Shown one piece after another: positions 8,870-17,204 of a stretch of 64,000 nt of DNA. The translations under genes were made by a program, and so were the position numbers. The stretch is from Psychrobacillus sp. FSL K6-4046 (lineage in GTDB: Bacteria > Bacillota > Bacilli > Bacillales_A > Planococcaceae): assembly GCF_038624605.1 (NCBI RefSeq), contig NZ_CP152020.1, forward strand, positions 124,001 to 188,000, read 5' to 3'. Each line of letters opens with the position of its first letter. Within the stretch, counting starts at the first letter, position 1. The notes under the pieces were generated by a model. It was not told the DNA's origin. It saw nothing but the letters and a program-made list of their open reading frames with translations, and made no database searches.

Positions 8870-10231
8870 ATGAGAAAGAAGTTTAAGTTTACATCGTTAT
8901 TCATGATTTTGTTAGGTATTCTAGCATTAGCTGCATGTACAAATAGTGATGACAGTTCATCGACAGAACCTGTACAAAAAAGCGACGAGGATGTTGAAAA
9001 ATCCGAAGAAGGTAAAACAGTCATCTCCTTTTGGCACGCGATGTCAGGTTCAGGGCAAACAGCTCTTGATAATATTGTCGCTGACTTTAATGCATCCCAG
9101 GATGATTACGAGGTAAAGGCAGAATTCCAAGGATCATATGAAGAATCGTTAACTAAGCTTCGTAGTGTTGGAGGTACTGCAGACGCTCCGGCCATAACGC
9201 AGGTGTTTGAGGTAGGTACTAAATATATGATTGAAAGTGGATTTATCGAGCCAATGCAAAAGTTTATCGATGAAGATAACTATGACTTGTCTCAATTAGA
9301 GGAGAATATCTTAAATTATTATTCTCTTGATGGAGAGCTATATTCTATGCCATTTAACTCCTCTACGCCAGTAATGCTATACAACAAGGATGCATTTAAA
9401 GCAGCCGGCTTGGATCCTGAGAACCCTCCTAAAACGTTCCAGGAGATAATTGATGCAGCAGCTAAGCTTAAAACAGATGAGATGAAAGGCTTTTCTATGC
9501 TAACATACGGCTGGTTCTTCGAGCAGCTAGTAGCCACACAAGGTGGACTTTATGTAAATGAAGATAACGGTCGTGCTGGTGACGCGACAGAAGCGGTTTT
9601 TAATGGAGAAGAAGGTCAACGCGTGTTTGAATTCTTAAATACTATGAACGAGGCTGGTACATTTGGTAACTTCGGAACGAACTGGGATGACATTCGTGCA
9701 GCTTTCCAATCAGGGAAGGTAGCTATGTATATGGATTCCTCCGCAGGTGTACGAGGAATTATTGATAATGCACCATTTGAAGTGGGCGCTGCATACATTC
9801 CTTATGCAGACGAAGTAGATCGTAAAGGCGTTGTAATTGGAGGAGCCTCTCTATGGATGTCTAAAGGAATTGCTGAAATTGAGCAAAAAGCAGCTTGGGA
9901 GTTCATGAAGTATTTAACTACTCCGGAAGTTCAAGCTAAATGGCATTTAGATACAGGATACTTTGCGATTAACCCATCTGCATATGAAGCAGACATTGTT
10001 AAAGAAGCATGGGAAGAGATGCCACAGTTAAAAGTAACAGTAGAACAGCTACAAAGCACAGAGCCATCTATCGCTACTCAGGGTGCCTTAATATCGGTGT
10101 TCCCAGAATCTCGTCAGCAAATCGTGACGGCGTTGGAGAATTTATATCAAGGGATGGACCCTAAAGAAGCGTTAGATGCAGCGGCAGAAGGAACTAACCG
10201 CGCAATCGAGATTGCTAATAGAACAAAATAA
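8870..10231 (+). CDS. ugpB: Glycerol-3-phosphate/glycerophosphodiester-binding lipoprotein UgpB
   Basis: Extracellular receptor for the ugp importer. The ATG at 8870 is preferred over the GTG at 8861 because AGAGGTG then sits six bases upstream. Signal peptide with lipobox LAAC (Cys23) and an acid-rich linker. FWHAMSGSGQTALDNIV and the later SSTPVMLYNKDAFKAAG are characteristic of UgpB within the CUT1 receptor family. Last gene of the operon, closed by a strong hairpin. Confidence 0.9.
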   Translation: MRKKFKFTSLFMILLGILALAACTNSDDSSSTEPVQKSDEDVEKSEEGKTVISFWHAMSGSGQTALDNIVADFNASQDDYEVKAEFQGSYEESLTKLRSVGGTADAPAITQVFEVGTKYMIESGFIEPMQKFIDEDNYDLSQLEENILNYYSLDGELYSMPFNSSTPVMLYNKDAFKAAGLDPENPPKTFQEIIDAAAKLKTDEMKGFSMLTYGWFFEQLVATQGGLYVNEDNGRAGDATEAVFNGEEGQRVFEFLNTMNEAGTFGNFGTNWDDIRAAFQSGKVAMYMDSSAGVRGIIDNAPFEVGAAYIPYADEVDRKGVVIGGASLWMSKGIAEIEQKAAWEFMKYLTTPEVQAKWHLDTGYFAINPSAYEADIVKEAWEEMPQLKVTVEQLQSTEPSIATQGALISVFPESRQQIVTALENLYQGMDPKEALDAAAEGTNRAIEIANRTK

Positions 10232-10234
10232 TAA

Positions 10235-10270
10235 AACAAGTAGAGAGCTTAGGCTTTCTGCTTGTTTTTT
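10235..10270 (+). terminator. Terminator of ugp operon
   Basis: Arms 10235-10247 and 10254-10266 with a T-run to 10270, immediately after the ugpB stop codon. Confidence 0.85.
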
Positions 10271-10324
10271 AAGTAATTTAAAGAAAGGATACAGGGCGGT
10301 TAATTATGAATCTCCGAGCTTACT

Positions 10325-10798
10325 TTAATATCTAGCTAAATCTCCAAATGCAGAAGTAAACTCCTTTCTTATCTGAATAATGAATTTTATAGGTTCTTCA
10401 GTATTATCTTTAGTACTTAAATTCTTGCGTTCCTTTCCTTCATACCAAAATCTCTTACCATTAGAGGTCTTTTTAAGCTCTTCGTCACCGTCAAAGTAAA
10501 TTTCGAAACCTCTTTCCTTATAATAATCATGTACTTCTTTTTCGCTAAGTTCAGAATATAACTTTTTGTAGACAACGACAGTTGGTCGTCCCCCACTCCC
10601 CCATGGTCCTCCACCATACGCAACTCCAAAGTCAAATCCACGATCAAGCTCTTTTGTCTTAGGAGGTAGAGGAGTAGAAAAGACTTTGTTTGCAAATTCT
10701 TCTGCGTTCTTTTTGTCTTGGCTAAAAAAAGATACAGCCAAACATACAATGGCGAAAAAAGTTAATAAGATCATCAAAATCTTAAATTTATTATTCAA
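10325..10798 (-). CDS. Hypothetical membrane-anchored protein
   Basis: Unrecognised 157-aa protein. The TTG start lies six bases after AGGAGA. One N-terminal membrane segment (residues about 7-26), then a hydrophilic extracytoplasmic domain with GVAYGGGPWGSGGRP, Tyr/Lys-rich middle and a charged end. There is no lipobox cysteine. It may form a transcript with the small membrane gene upstream (11090-11383) and the relic between them. The fold and function are unknown. Confidence 0.7.
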   Translation of the reverse strand: MNNKFKILMILLTFFAIVCLAVSFFSQDKKNAEEFANKVFSTPLPPKTKELDRGFDFGVAYGGGPWGSGGRPTVVVYKKLYSELSEKEVHDYYKERGFEIYFDGDEELKKTSNGKRFWYEGKERKNLSTKDNTEEPIKFIIQIRKEFTSAFGDLARY

Positions 10799-10871
10799 AG
10801 AAATTCTCCTATCTTAATGCACATTACTGTTTTTCAAAAAGAAAAAACTTTTTCGTTTTCGCGTTCTTGCA

Positions 10872-11090
10872 TTAAGTTTGTTTTTCGTCTCTATCTTCTA
10901 TATATCTTTCGTACGCTTCTTTTACCTTGTCATTGATTGGCGGGTACTACTTGTTTATGAATCTCTTTAAATAAAATAAATGAGCTGAAAATGACCCACG
11001 CAACAATTGGACATATATGATTTATATTCAAAAAGGACTGAGAATAGTTAGAAAACCTAAAACCCAGGTCAAAACTGTCTAGTCTCGAAT
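10872..11090 (-). pseudogene. Frameshifted relic of a small membrane protein gene
   Basis: On the minus strand a coding-like frame gives NINHICPIVAWVIFSSFILF then KEIHKQVVPANQ and a stop near 10930. A second frame restarts at the same place with NDKVKEAYERYIEDRDEKQT and stops at 10872. Together they read as one protein with a membrane helix and a charged tail, broken by a frameshift around 10935. No good ATG or ribosome binding site precedes it. A sequencing error could produce the same picture. Confidence 0.45.
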
Positions 11091-11383
11091 CATATTGTTT
11101 TGTTGTTAAATCTTTTTATTGCGCTTGCTAAAATGGCAATTAGAAAAACAATAACACTATTTATTAGTAGATAGTATGCTACTTGAAGACCGTAAAATAT
11201 TGCAAAAGGATCATTAATAACAAATACGGTTATTGCACCACCGATGGAGCCAAACAAAACCCCTAGATATAATATAGTAAAAGCGGAGTAATATAGACTT
11301 TTCTTTTTTCTGTAAGTTAGAAATCCAATAATATTGGCAGCAACGATAAAAAAGACTAAAAGTATTATGAAAAAACTATCCAT
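11090..11383 (-). CDS. Small hypothetical membrane protein
   Basis: 97-aa protein with about three membrane segments and a short basic C-terminus (IKRFNNKTI). ATG is preceded by GGGGG six bases upstream. No family recognised. It is followed on the same strand by a frameshifted relic and then by the gene at 10325-10798, which may have formed one unit. Confidence 0.65.
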   Translation of the reverse strand: MDSFFIILLVFFIVAANIIGFLTYRKKKSLYYSAFTILYLGVLFGSIGGAITVFVINDPFAIFYGLQVAYYLLINSVIVFLIAILASAIKRFNNKTI

Positions 11384-11596
11384 GTAAACCCCCGTCAGTA
11401 AATTTATTTATCATCACAACTAAAATATTGTTTGCGATGATCATTACTAGTTCAAGTGTAACATTTTACAAACAATTCCATATAAAGAAAAATAAAACCT
11501 TAAAGTTATAAGTGGAAAATGGCTTTCCTGTTAGACTTATCAGACATTAAAACTCTTTGAATTATTTCGTGATTATTTTTTGACAAAACTAACTAT

Positions 11597-11625
11597 TTAA
11601 CTTCTCCCTTTAAATTTGTTATGAT
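11597..11625 (+). promoter_or_regulatory. Promoter of trhO
   Basis: TTAACT at 11597-11602, 17-bp spacer, TATGAT at 11620-11625, about 35 bp before the start codon. A TTGACA at 11580-11585 is too far from this -10 to pair with it. Confidence 0.5.
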
Positions 11626-11662
11626 AAATTGATGGACAAAATTTGAAAAGGTGGAGTAAAAA

Positions 11663-12607
11663 ATGGACACAAATGCATACAGAGTATTACTTTACTACAA
11701 ATATGTCCCGATTGAAGATCCAGTAACATTTGCACAAGAACATCTTGCTGCATGTAAGGAACTTGGGTTAAAAGGGCGTATTTTAGTATCGAATGAAGGT
11801 ATAAACGGAACTTGTTCCGGAACAATTGAACAAACAGACGCATACATGGACATGATGAAAGCAGACGAACGTTTTGCTGACATGGTGTTTAAAATAGATG
11901 AAGCGGAAGGACATGCATTTAAGAAAATGCACGTTCGCCCTAAGCGTGAAATTGTTCACTTAGGATTAGAGGAAGATATCAATCCTAATGAATTAACAGG
12001 TAAATACCTGTCTCCAAAAGAATTTTATGAGCAAATGCAAGCCGAAGACACAATAGTTATCGATGCTCGTAACGATTATGAATTTGACTTAGGTCATTTC
12101 CGCGGAGCAATCCGTCCAGATATCAAAAACTTCCGTGATCTTCCTGAATGGATTCACGATAATAAAGAGCTTTTTGAAGGTAAAAAGGTATTAACGTATT
12201 GCACAGGCGGAATTCGCTGTGAAAAATTCTCTGGTTGGTTAGTTAGAGAAGGATTCGAAGATGTTGCTCAACTGCACGGAGGTATTGCTACCTATGGTAA
12301 AGACCCAGAAGTTCGTGGTCAGCTATGGGACGGTCAAATGTACGTATTTGATGAGCGTATTGCTGTTCCGATTAACCAAGTAGAGCATGTGGTTGTAGGG
12401 AAAGATCATTTCACTGGAGAGCCTTGTGAACGTTATGTAAACTGTGCAAATCCGGACTGTAATGACAAAATTCTATGTTCGGAAGAAAATGAACATAAGT
12501 ATCTTCGCAGCTGTTCACACGAATGTCGTGTACACCCGCGTAATCGCTATATTGTAGAACATAAATTGACGGATGAAGAAGTAGAAGCAAGATTAGCTGC
12601 TATCTAA
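11663..12607 (+). CDS. trhO: tRNA uridine(34) hydroxylase TrhO (rhodanese-like, YceA/YbfQ family)
   Basis: Oxygen-dependent enzyme that hydroxylates U34 of certain tRNAs, the first step to 5-methoxyuridine and related bases. An N-terminal UPF0176-type domain (about 1-110) precedes a rhodanese domain with active-site loop [11 protein letters not shown], and a cysteine-rich C-terminus ([12 protein letters not shown] and CSHEC) that could bind metal. Length 314 aa fits Bacillus YbfQ. Single gene with GGTGGAG site and a strong terminator. Confidence 0.92.
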   Translation: MDTNAYRVLLYYKYVPIEDPVTFAQEHLAACKELGLKGRILVSNEGINGTCSGTIEQTDAYMDMMKADERFADMVFKIDEAEGHAFKKMHVRPKREIVHLGLEEDINPNELTGKYLSPKEFYEQMQAEDTIVIDARNDYEFDLGHFRGAIRPDIKNFRDLPEWIHDNKELFEGKKVLTYCTGGIRCEKFSGWLVREGFEDVAQLHGGIATYGKDPEVRGQLWDGQMYVFDERIAVPINQVEHVVVGKDHFTGEPCERYVNCANPDCNDKILCSEENEHKYLRSCSHECRVHPRNRYIVEHKLTDEEVEARLAAI

Positions 12608-12622
12608 TTTCGTTTGCTAAAG

Positions 12623-12651
12623 GACTGTGCTTTTAAGCGCAGTCTTTTTTT
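12623..12651 (+). terminator. Terminator of trhO
   Basis: GACTGTGC (12623-12630) pairs with GCGCAGTC (12637-12644), followed by seven T residues. Confidence 0.9.
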
Positions 12652-12820
12652 ACTTTTTTTAAGACGAGCCTGCATCAGAAAATAAGATTTAATGGGTACG
12701 TGAATGATGACATTCTATTTGTGGAAGGATAGAAATATATTGATGTAATAGAGGTTATTCGCTTCTGTATATCGAAAGTTACTAGGAGTTCGTTTTTACA
12801 AATAGAATGGAGGAGCGTAT

Positions 12821-13258
12821 ATGGCAATCGAAGTAAGAAGAATTTCTGATTTGAATGAGGTCGACGTATCCAAGCTAATTCAAGAAAGCGAAAAAGAAGG
12901 GTACCGTTTTGTATCCAGGCTAGCTACTGAGTATGAGGACGGTACAAACAGGTTTAGTGAGCAAGGGGAGGCACTATATGGTGCTTGGAATGAAGGAGAG
13001 CTAGTGGCAATTGGAGGCTTAAATCGAGATGTTTTAGGAGCAGATTCTGCTAGATTGCATCGTTTTTATACGTTGCCTGATTATCGAAGAAAAGGAATCG
13101 GCAGTGAACTTTTTAAAGCAATTTTAGAGGATGCTAAAGGTCAGTTCAACGAAATCACGACTAAAACCGAATCCATGAAAGCGGATGCTTTTTATCGGGC
13201 AAACGGCTTTATATTTGACCGCAGATCTCCTGACACCACTCATGTAATAGGACTTTAA
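12821..13258 (+). CDS. GNAT family N-acetyltransferase
   Basis: Probable acetyl-CoA dependent N-acetyltransferase. The central RFYTLPDYRRKGIGSELF contains the RRKGIG acetyl-CoA pyrophosphate loop; DRRSPDTTHVIGL at the end resembles small-molecule GNATs. Length 145 aa is typical. Starts nine bases after a GGAGGAG site and ends at a strong hairpin. Acceptor unknown; a single-gene unit. Confidence 0.85.
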   Translation: MAIEVRRISDLNEVDVSKLIQESEKEGYRFVSRLATEYEDGTNRFSEQGEALYGAWNEGELVAIGGLNRDVLGADSARLHRFYTLPDYRRKGIGSELFKAILEDAKGQFNEITTKTESMKADAFYRANGFIFDRRSPDTTHVIGL

Positions 13259-13271
13259 ACAACAATTCTAT

Positions 13272-13312
13272 AAGGTGCTCTTTGTGAAGTTATTTACAAG
13301 GAGCACCTTTTT
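13272..13312. terminator. Long hairpin terminator between convergent genes
   Basis: Arms 13272-13285 and 13296-13309 (AAGGTGCTCTTTGT/ACAAGGAGCACCTT) with T-run 13308-13312. Serves the GNAT gene and lies just past the stop of the minus-strand gene. Confidence 0.88.
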
Positions 13313-13316
13313 ATAT

Positions 13317-13529
13317 TCAATTCTTAGGTTCCTCTAGATGCTTTTCTTCTCGCATAGCTTTTCGCTCCAAAAGCATAAAAGCCTCGTTTTCTAAACGCAA
13401 AAGTTCTATCTCTAATTCCTTTTGTTTATGCTGCTGTTGTTTCACTGTTACGTAGCCACCCATAGCGATTAAACTCAGCAAGGATAAGCCAATAGTTGAA
13501 AAAATAAAGATAGCAATAATATCCTCCAA
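13317..13529 (-). CDS. Small single-pass membrane protein with coiled-coil tail
   Basis: About 70 aa. The TTG at 13529 is preferred to the GTG at 13538 because GGGAGGTG then lies six bases upstream. One membrane helix (IFIFSTIGLSLLSLIAMGGYV) is followed by a Gln/Lys/Glu-rich heptad pattern suited to a coiled coil (KQKELEIELLRLENEAFMLL). No family recognised; convergent with the GNAT gene. Confidence 0.65.
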   Translation of the reverse strand: MEDIIAIFIFSTIGLSLLSLIAMGGYVTVKQQQHKQKELEIELLRLENEAFMLLERKAMREEKHLEEPKN

Positions 13530-13634
13530 GAAATGCACCTCCCTTTATATAAATAGTATAACAAATACATTAATAGTTAAAGTTTCCAAGGATAAGAAAA
13601 ACATAGAAGCAAATAACTAACAGGAGCTAACCTT

Positions 13635-13666
13635 TTGACAGTCTTCTTATATTAATATAATATAAG
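13635..13666 (+). promoter_or_regulatory. azoR promoter with 9-3-9 palindrome
   Basis: TTGACA at 13635-13640 is followed by a perfect palindrome, CTTATATTA (13646-13654) and TAATATAAG (13658-13666), that covers the spacer and the -10 area (TATAAT 13656-13661). A repressor bound here would block transcription. Bacillus azoreductases are known to be repressed by redox-sensing regulators of the MarR/DUF24 type, but this site does not match the YodB consensus. Confidence 0.55.
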
Positions 13667-13731
13667 GAAGTCTCGAATTTGAGATAAATAAAAATATAAA
13701 AATATATGGATATTATAGAGGAGTTATAAAA

Positions 13732-14376
13732 ATGAACGTATTAGTAGTAAAAGCAAATAACCGACCAGCAACAGAAGCGATTTCAAGTAAAATGTATGAA
13801 ACTTTCATGGCTGAACTTGAAGGTAAAGATGTAAACGTAACAGTTTATGATGTATATGAAGAGGATACTCCATACTTCGGACAAGACCTTTTCAATGCTT
13901 TCGGTAAAGTACAAACTGGTGGAGAGTTGACGGACGTTGAATCTCGCTTATTAGCAGCTAAACAAAAAGCAATGGATCTATTAACTGCTGCAGATGTTGT
14001 AGTATTTGCATTCCCATTATGGAATCTAACAATCCCTGCTAAATTACAAACTTTTATTGATTATGTATATGCTGCAGGCTTTGCATTTAAATATGATGCA
14101 CAAGGCAACATGGTTCAATTAATGACAGATAAAAAAGCAATCTTCTTAAACGCTCGTGGTGGAATTTATTCTACACCTGAGGCAGCGCCAATGGAAATGG
14201 CTGTAAACTATATGCGTGCAGTATTTGGTGGAGTATTCGGTATGCAAATCATTGATGAAGTAATTATTGAAGGTCACAATGCTATGCCTGCTAAAGCACA
14301 AGAAATTATCTCAGCAGGTATGGAAGAAGTAAAAGCTTCTGCTCAACGCTTAGTAGAGTTAACAGTAAAAGGATAA
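13732..14376 (+). CDS. azoR: FMN-dependent NADH-azoreductase
   Basis: Flavodoxin-fold quinone and azo-dye reductase; reduces quinones by two electrons and so limits thiol stress. Typical features are the N-terminal VLVVKANNRPATEAISSKMY, the FMN-binding AFPLWNLTIPAKLQTFIDYV and the NARGGIYS loop. Length 214 aa fits AzoR1/AzoR2 of Bacillus. Behind a promoter with a strong palindrome and closed by a hairpin, so a one-gene stress-inducible unit is likely. Confidence 0.92.
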   Translation: MNVLVVKANNRPATEAISSKMYETFMAELEGKDVNVTVYDVYEEDTPYFGQDLFNAFGKVQTGGELTDVESRLLAAKQKAMDLLTAADVVVFAFPLWNLTIPAKLQTFIDYVYAAGFAFKYDAQGNMVQLMTDKKAIFLNARGGIYSTPEAAPMEMAVNYMRAVFGGVFGMQIIDEVIIEGHNAMPAKAQEIISAGMEEVKASAQRLVELTVKG

Positions 14377-14390
14377 TAAACATATTTGGA

Positions 14391-14427
14391 ACCGGCAAGA
14401 TCCTCAGAGATCTTGTCGGCTTTTTTT
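14391..14427 (+). terminator. Terminator of azoR
   Basis: Arms 14391-14402 and 14409-14420 (GCAAGATC/GATCTTGT core) followed by seven T residues. Confidence 0.88.
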
Positions 14428-14507
14428 GTTGGAATGAGTCCTGTTTGCGGAAGAATGGTAAGTGTGAAGGGCTCCGTAGTTATTGATAAGCATCAGGATT
14501 GGATCGG

Positions 14508-14707
14508 GATTGTCGTAAAACTTCAGTTAATTGTAGTAAAAGAATGAGGGATTGTAGTAAATGAATGCTTGATTGTAGTAAATCGAGTCAGGGAAATAAG
14601 CCTGGAAAGGGATTGTCGTAAAATTTCCAGTGATTGTAGTAAAAGAGTGAGGGATTGTAGTAAACGAAGCCTGGATTGTAGTAATTGAGGCGCGGATTGT
14701 CGTAAAA
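14508..14707. repeat. Intergenic array, nine GATTGT(A/C)GTAAA cores with 21-bp period
   Basis: Cores start at 14508, 14529, 14550, 14571, 14611, 14632, 14653, 14674 and 14695. All steps are exactly 21 bp except one of 40. Spacers of about 9 bp vary. Cores 1, 5 and 9 carry the GTCGTAAAA variant, so the array is built from a four-core unit of about 84 bp repeated twice. It lies between the azoR terminator and the GntR promoter. A minus-strand frame through it gives FTTI heptapeptides but lacks a ribosome binding site. Confidence 0.9.
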
Positions 14708-14770
14708 CGACCCAAGATTATCCAGTAAAACAATGGATTAGCCAAAAATAAAAACATTTTGATATACTAC

Positions 14771-14804
14771 ATATAGAACAGAGTGTTATAATATATATAG
14801 AACA
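14771..14804 (+). promoter_or_regulatory. Promoter region and direct repeats ATATAGAACA before GntR gene
   Basis: ATATAGAACA occurs at 14771-14780 and 14795-14804, 24 bp apart, around TATAAT at 14787-14792. YtrA-type GntR repressors commonly control their own operon, so this is the likely operator area; the binding assignment is inference. Confidence 0.45.
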
Positions 14805-14827
14805 AGAGGTAAATAGGAGGTCATGAA

Positions 14828-15211
14828 ATGTTTATAGAGATAAAGCCGAATTCATCTGTGCCGATCTATTTACAGCTAGCGCAACAATTGATGGAAGGAA
14901 TGGCTAGAGGAGAACTAAAGCCAGGGGATTCCTTGCCATCTGTTAGAAGCTTTGCCAGTGATTTGGGTATGAATATGCATACGGTTAATAAGGCTTATCA
15001 TCTTTTGGAGGAGAAAGATTTCATTCAAATTGTTCCGAAGTCAGGGGTAATTATACAACCAAAAGGTATGGAAAAAGCAACAGATCAACAAAAGCAAGTG
15101 TTAGCTGAACAGATTCGCCCATTGTTAGCAGAGGGGATGGTATTGCAACTTTCAGAGGAAGAAATGGTTGTAATGGTACGAGAGCTTGTTCGACAAATTA
15201 AGGAGGGGTAA
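14828..15211 (+). CDS. GntR family regulator, YtrA subfamily
   Basis: Short GntR repressor (127 aa): an N-terminal winged helix (residues about 10-75, ELKPGDSLPSVRSFASDLGMNMHTVNKAYHLLEE region) and only a brief C-terminal helical part, which marks the YtrA subgroup. These often regulate an adjacent membrane-protein or ABC operon and respond to cell-envelope signals. Starts behind GGAGGTCATGAA and is followed four bases later by the DUF1648 membrane protein, so the pair is co-transcribed. Confidence 0.88.
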   Translation: MFIEIKPNSSVPIYLQLAQQLMEGMARGELKPGDSLPSVRSFASDLGMNMHTVNKAYHLLEEKDFIQIVPKSGVIIQPKGMEKATDQQKQVLAEQIRPLLAEGMVLQLSEEEMVVMVRELVRQIKEG

Positions 15212-15214
15212 ATA

Positions 15215-16327
15215 ATGATTTTGTTGTTATTTGGATTTATTCTTTTATTTATTACAATTTTACAGGCATACATTCCAAAATTTTTAAAACCAACGATTGT
15301 GTTTGGTGTAAACGTTCCTGAGCAGCATGAAAAGGACAAGGAAATCCTTCAGTTAAAAAATAGATACACAGCTGTAGTACTTTTTGTTGGGTTAGTAATT
15401 TTTGCGGGCTATATTGCTTGGGCGTTGCTTCAAAATCCTCAGGAAGAAGTATTAGCTCTTGTTAGTGTTGGAGTTCAAATTGGTGTTCTATTTTTGAGCG
15501 TCGCCTATTACTTCATCATGCATACGAAAATGAAGAAATTAAAGGAGCAGCGTCGCTGGTTTTCCGACAAAAATGAAGTGAAAGTAGTAGATTTAGGATT
15601 TCAAGAGAAGCTTCAACTGCTGCCGAGAATTTTATTTATTATTCCCATGATTGTATCGATTGGGCTTATATTTTATACGCTTTTAAAATATCCACAGATG
15701 CCGGACATGATTCCTACTCATTGGGGTCCAACTGGGGAAGCGGATGCTTTTAGTGAGAAAAGCTATCTTACTGTTATTTCCCTTCCACTAATTTTATTGA
15801 TAGTGCAGGTAATGTTTTTATTTACTAGCGAGGGAATTAAAATGTCGGGAACAAGCATTAGCCCTCAACGCAAAAAAACTTCCGTTAAGCAGCAGCTTGC
15901 ATTTCGGAAATACTCTAGCTGGCTCTCTTTTGTCATGTCGGTAGGAGTCACCTTGCTGATGGGATATCTTCAGTTACAGACTATACATCCTGAAATAACC
16001 TCTTCCCTTGTTATGATTGCTTTACCAATAGGATTTTTGGTGCTAGCTTTTGCTAGTGTAGCTATTTTTACTGTAAGAGTTGGTCAAGGAGGATCACGTT
16101 TGAAAGTAGGGGAGGAAGAAGCGGTTGTAGGAAATCCTCATATTACTTCTGTAGATGATGATCGATTTTGGAAGGGCGGTATTTTCTATATCAACAAAGA
16201 TGATCCAAGTGTTTTTGTAGAAAAACGCTTTGGAGTTGGCTGGTCTGTCAACTTTGCAAGACCGCTAGCTTGGTTATTTATTTTAGGACCTATCGTGCTC
16301 ATTATTGGTATTTCATTTCTCTTATAG
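15215..16327 (+). CDS. DUF1648/DUF5808 membrane protein
   Basis: Integral membrane protein of 370 aa with about eight hydrophobic segments. The middle stretch KYPQMPDMIPTHWGPTGEAD is the DUF1648 signature (SdpI-like family) and the end, DDDRFWKGGIFYINKDDPSVFVEKR in part, is the DUF5808 motif. Related SdpI proteins are immunity or signalling partners of their regulators. Pairing with a YtrA-type GntR protein in one operon is common. Exact role is unknown. Confidence 0.85.
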   Translation: MILLLFGFILLFITILQAYIPKFLKPTIVFGVNVPEQHEKDKEILQLKNRYTAVVLFVGLVIFAGYIAWALLQNPQEEVLALVSVGVQIGVLFLSVAYYFIMHTKMKKLKEQRRWFSDKNEVKVVDLGFQEKLQLLPRILFIIPMIVSIGLIFYTLLKYPQMPDMIPTHWGPTGEADAFSEKSYLTVISLPLILLIVQVMFLFTSEGIKMSGTSISPQRKKTSVKQQLAFRKYSSWLSFVMSVGVTLLMGYLQLQTIHPEITSSLVMIALPIGFLVLAFASVAIFTVRVGQGGSRLKVGEEEAVVGNPHITSVDDDRFWKGGIFYINKDDPSVFVEKRFGVGWSVNFARPLAWLFILGPIVLIIGISFLL

Positions 16328-16333
16328 AAAATG

Positions 16334-16365
16334 TCTCTAGAGTAAAACACTCTAGGGATCTTTTT
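16334..16365 (+). terminator. Terminator of GntR operon
   Basis: TCTCTAGAGT (16334-16343) pairs with ACTCTAGGGA (16349-16358); T-run 16361-16365. Confidence 0.8.
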
Positions 16366-16441
16366 AATTTTTGTCTGCGTTTGAACGAACGATAAATAGG
16401 AAAAGGATATAGGACAGGTAATTAGAAAGGAAGGTTCACTT

Positions 16442-17113
16442 ATGTGTGGGCGTTTTAGTCTATATACGGATATGGAACAGATCAAAGAACAATTTGATGT
16501 GCAGTTTGTATCCAATGAAGAGGATTATTATCCTAATTATAATATAGCCCCTTCTCAGTCTGTCGTAGCTATTATTAACGATGGAACCAGCAATAGAATG
16601 GGGCAGCTACGGTGGGGTTTAATACCCAGCTGGGCAAAGGACGAGAAGATAGGTTACAAAATGATCAATGCAAGGTCTGAAACAGTTGATGAAAAACCTA
16701 GCTATCGTAATGCTTTTACACAACGAAGATGTATCATACCTATGAATTCCTTTTATGAATGGACCGTAAATGAAAAGGAAAAGGTTCCAATGCTTATAAA
16801 AATGAAAAACAATGAACTATTTGGAGTAGCGGGAATATGGGAGACCTGGAAAAGGGATAATGAAGAAACGGTTCATTCCTGCACTATTCTCACTACCGAA
16901 GCTAATTCTTTAGTAAAGACTATTCATGATCGTATGCCAGTCATACTTCCACCAGAAAAGTTCGGGAATTGGTTAGATCCCAACCTTCGTGATAAAGATA
17001 GGCTTAAAGCAATGCTCAACCCTTATGAATCAAACCTAATGCAGGCTTATCCAGTTTCGAAGGAAGTAAATACTCCAAAAAATAATTATGCTGAGCTCTT
17101 AAACTCATTATAA
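16442..17113 (+). CDS. SRAP (SOS response-associated peptidase, HMCES/YedK) family protein
   Basis: Protects single-stranded DNA at abasic sites by forming a covalent thiazolidine link through Cys2. The mature N-terminus CGRFSLYT is exposed once Met1 is removed. Other catalytic elements are NARSETVDEKPSY, the Glu in SFYEWT and His in TIHDRMPVILP. Length 223 aa is normal. Single gene after AAAGGAAGG; no LexA box was sought rigorously, though the family is often damage-inducible. Confidence 0.92.
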   Translation: MCGRFSLYTDMEQIKEQFDVQFVSNEEDYYPNYNIAPSQSVVAIINDGTSNRMGQLRWGLIPSWAKDEKIGYKMINARSETVDEKPSYRNAFTQRRCIIPMNSFYEWTVNEKEKVPMLIKMKNNELFGVAGIWETWKRDNEETVHSCTILTTEANSLVKTIHDRMPVILPPEKFGNWLDPNLRDKDRLKAMLNPYESNLMQAYPVSKEVNTPKNNYAELLNSL

Positions 17114-17130
17114 AATAACTACATGTAATA

Positions 17131-17160
17131 AAAAAAGACAGGCTCCTAAAAGCCCGTCTT
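17131..17160 (-). terminator. Terminator of YjcZ-type gene (minus strand)
   Basis: AAGACAGGCT (17135-17144) pairs with AGCCCGTCTT (17151-17160). The A-run at 17129-17136 becomes a U-run for minus-strand transcripts. Confidence 0.75.
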
Positions 17161-17204
17161 GTGAGGTGAAGTATAGTAACTAGGAGGAACATTAACACAT
17201 TTAT

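Noticed and set aside
14508-14707. CRISPR array
   Set aside because: Cores are 12 bp, spacers about 9 bp and partly similar to each other, no leader and no cas gene. Not compatible with CRISPR.
14527-14757. Minus-strand open frame encoding FTTI heptapeptide repeats
   Set aside because: It is produced by the 21-bp array; there is no ribosome binding site and the end runs into variable DNA. Treated as a repeat rather than a gene.
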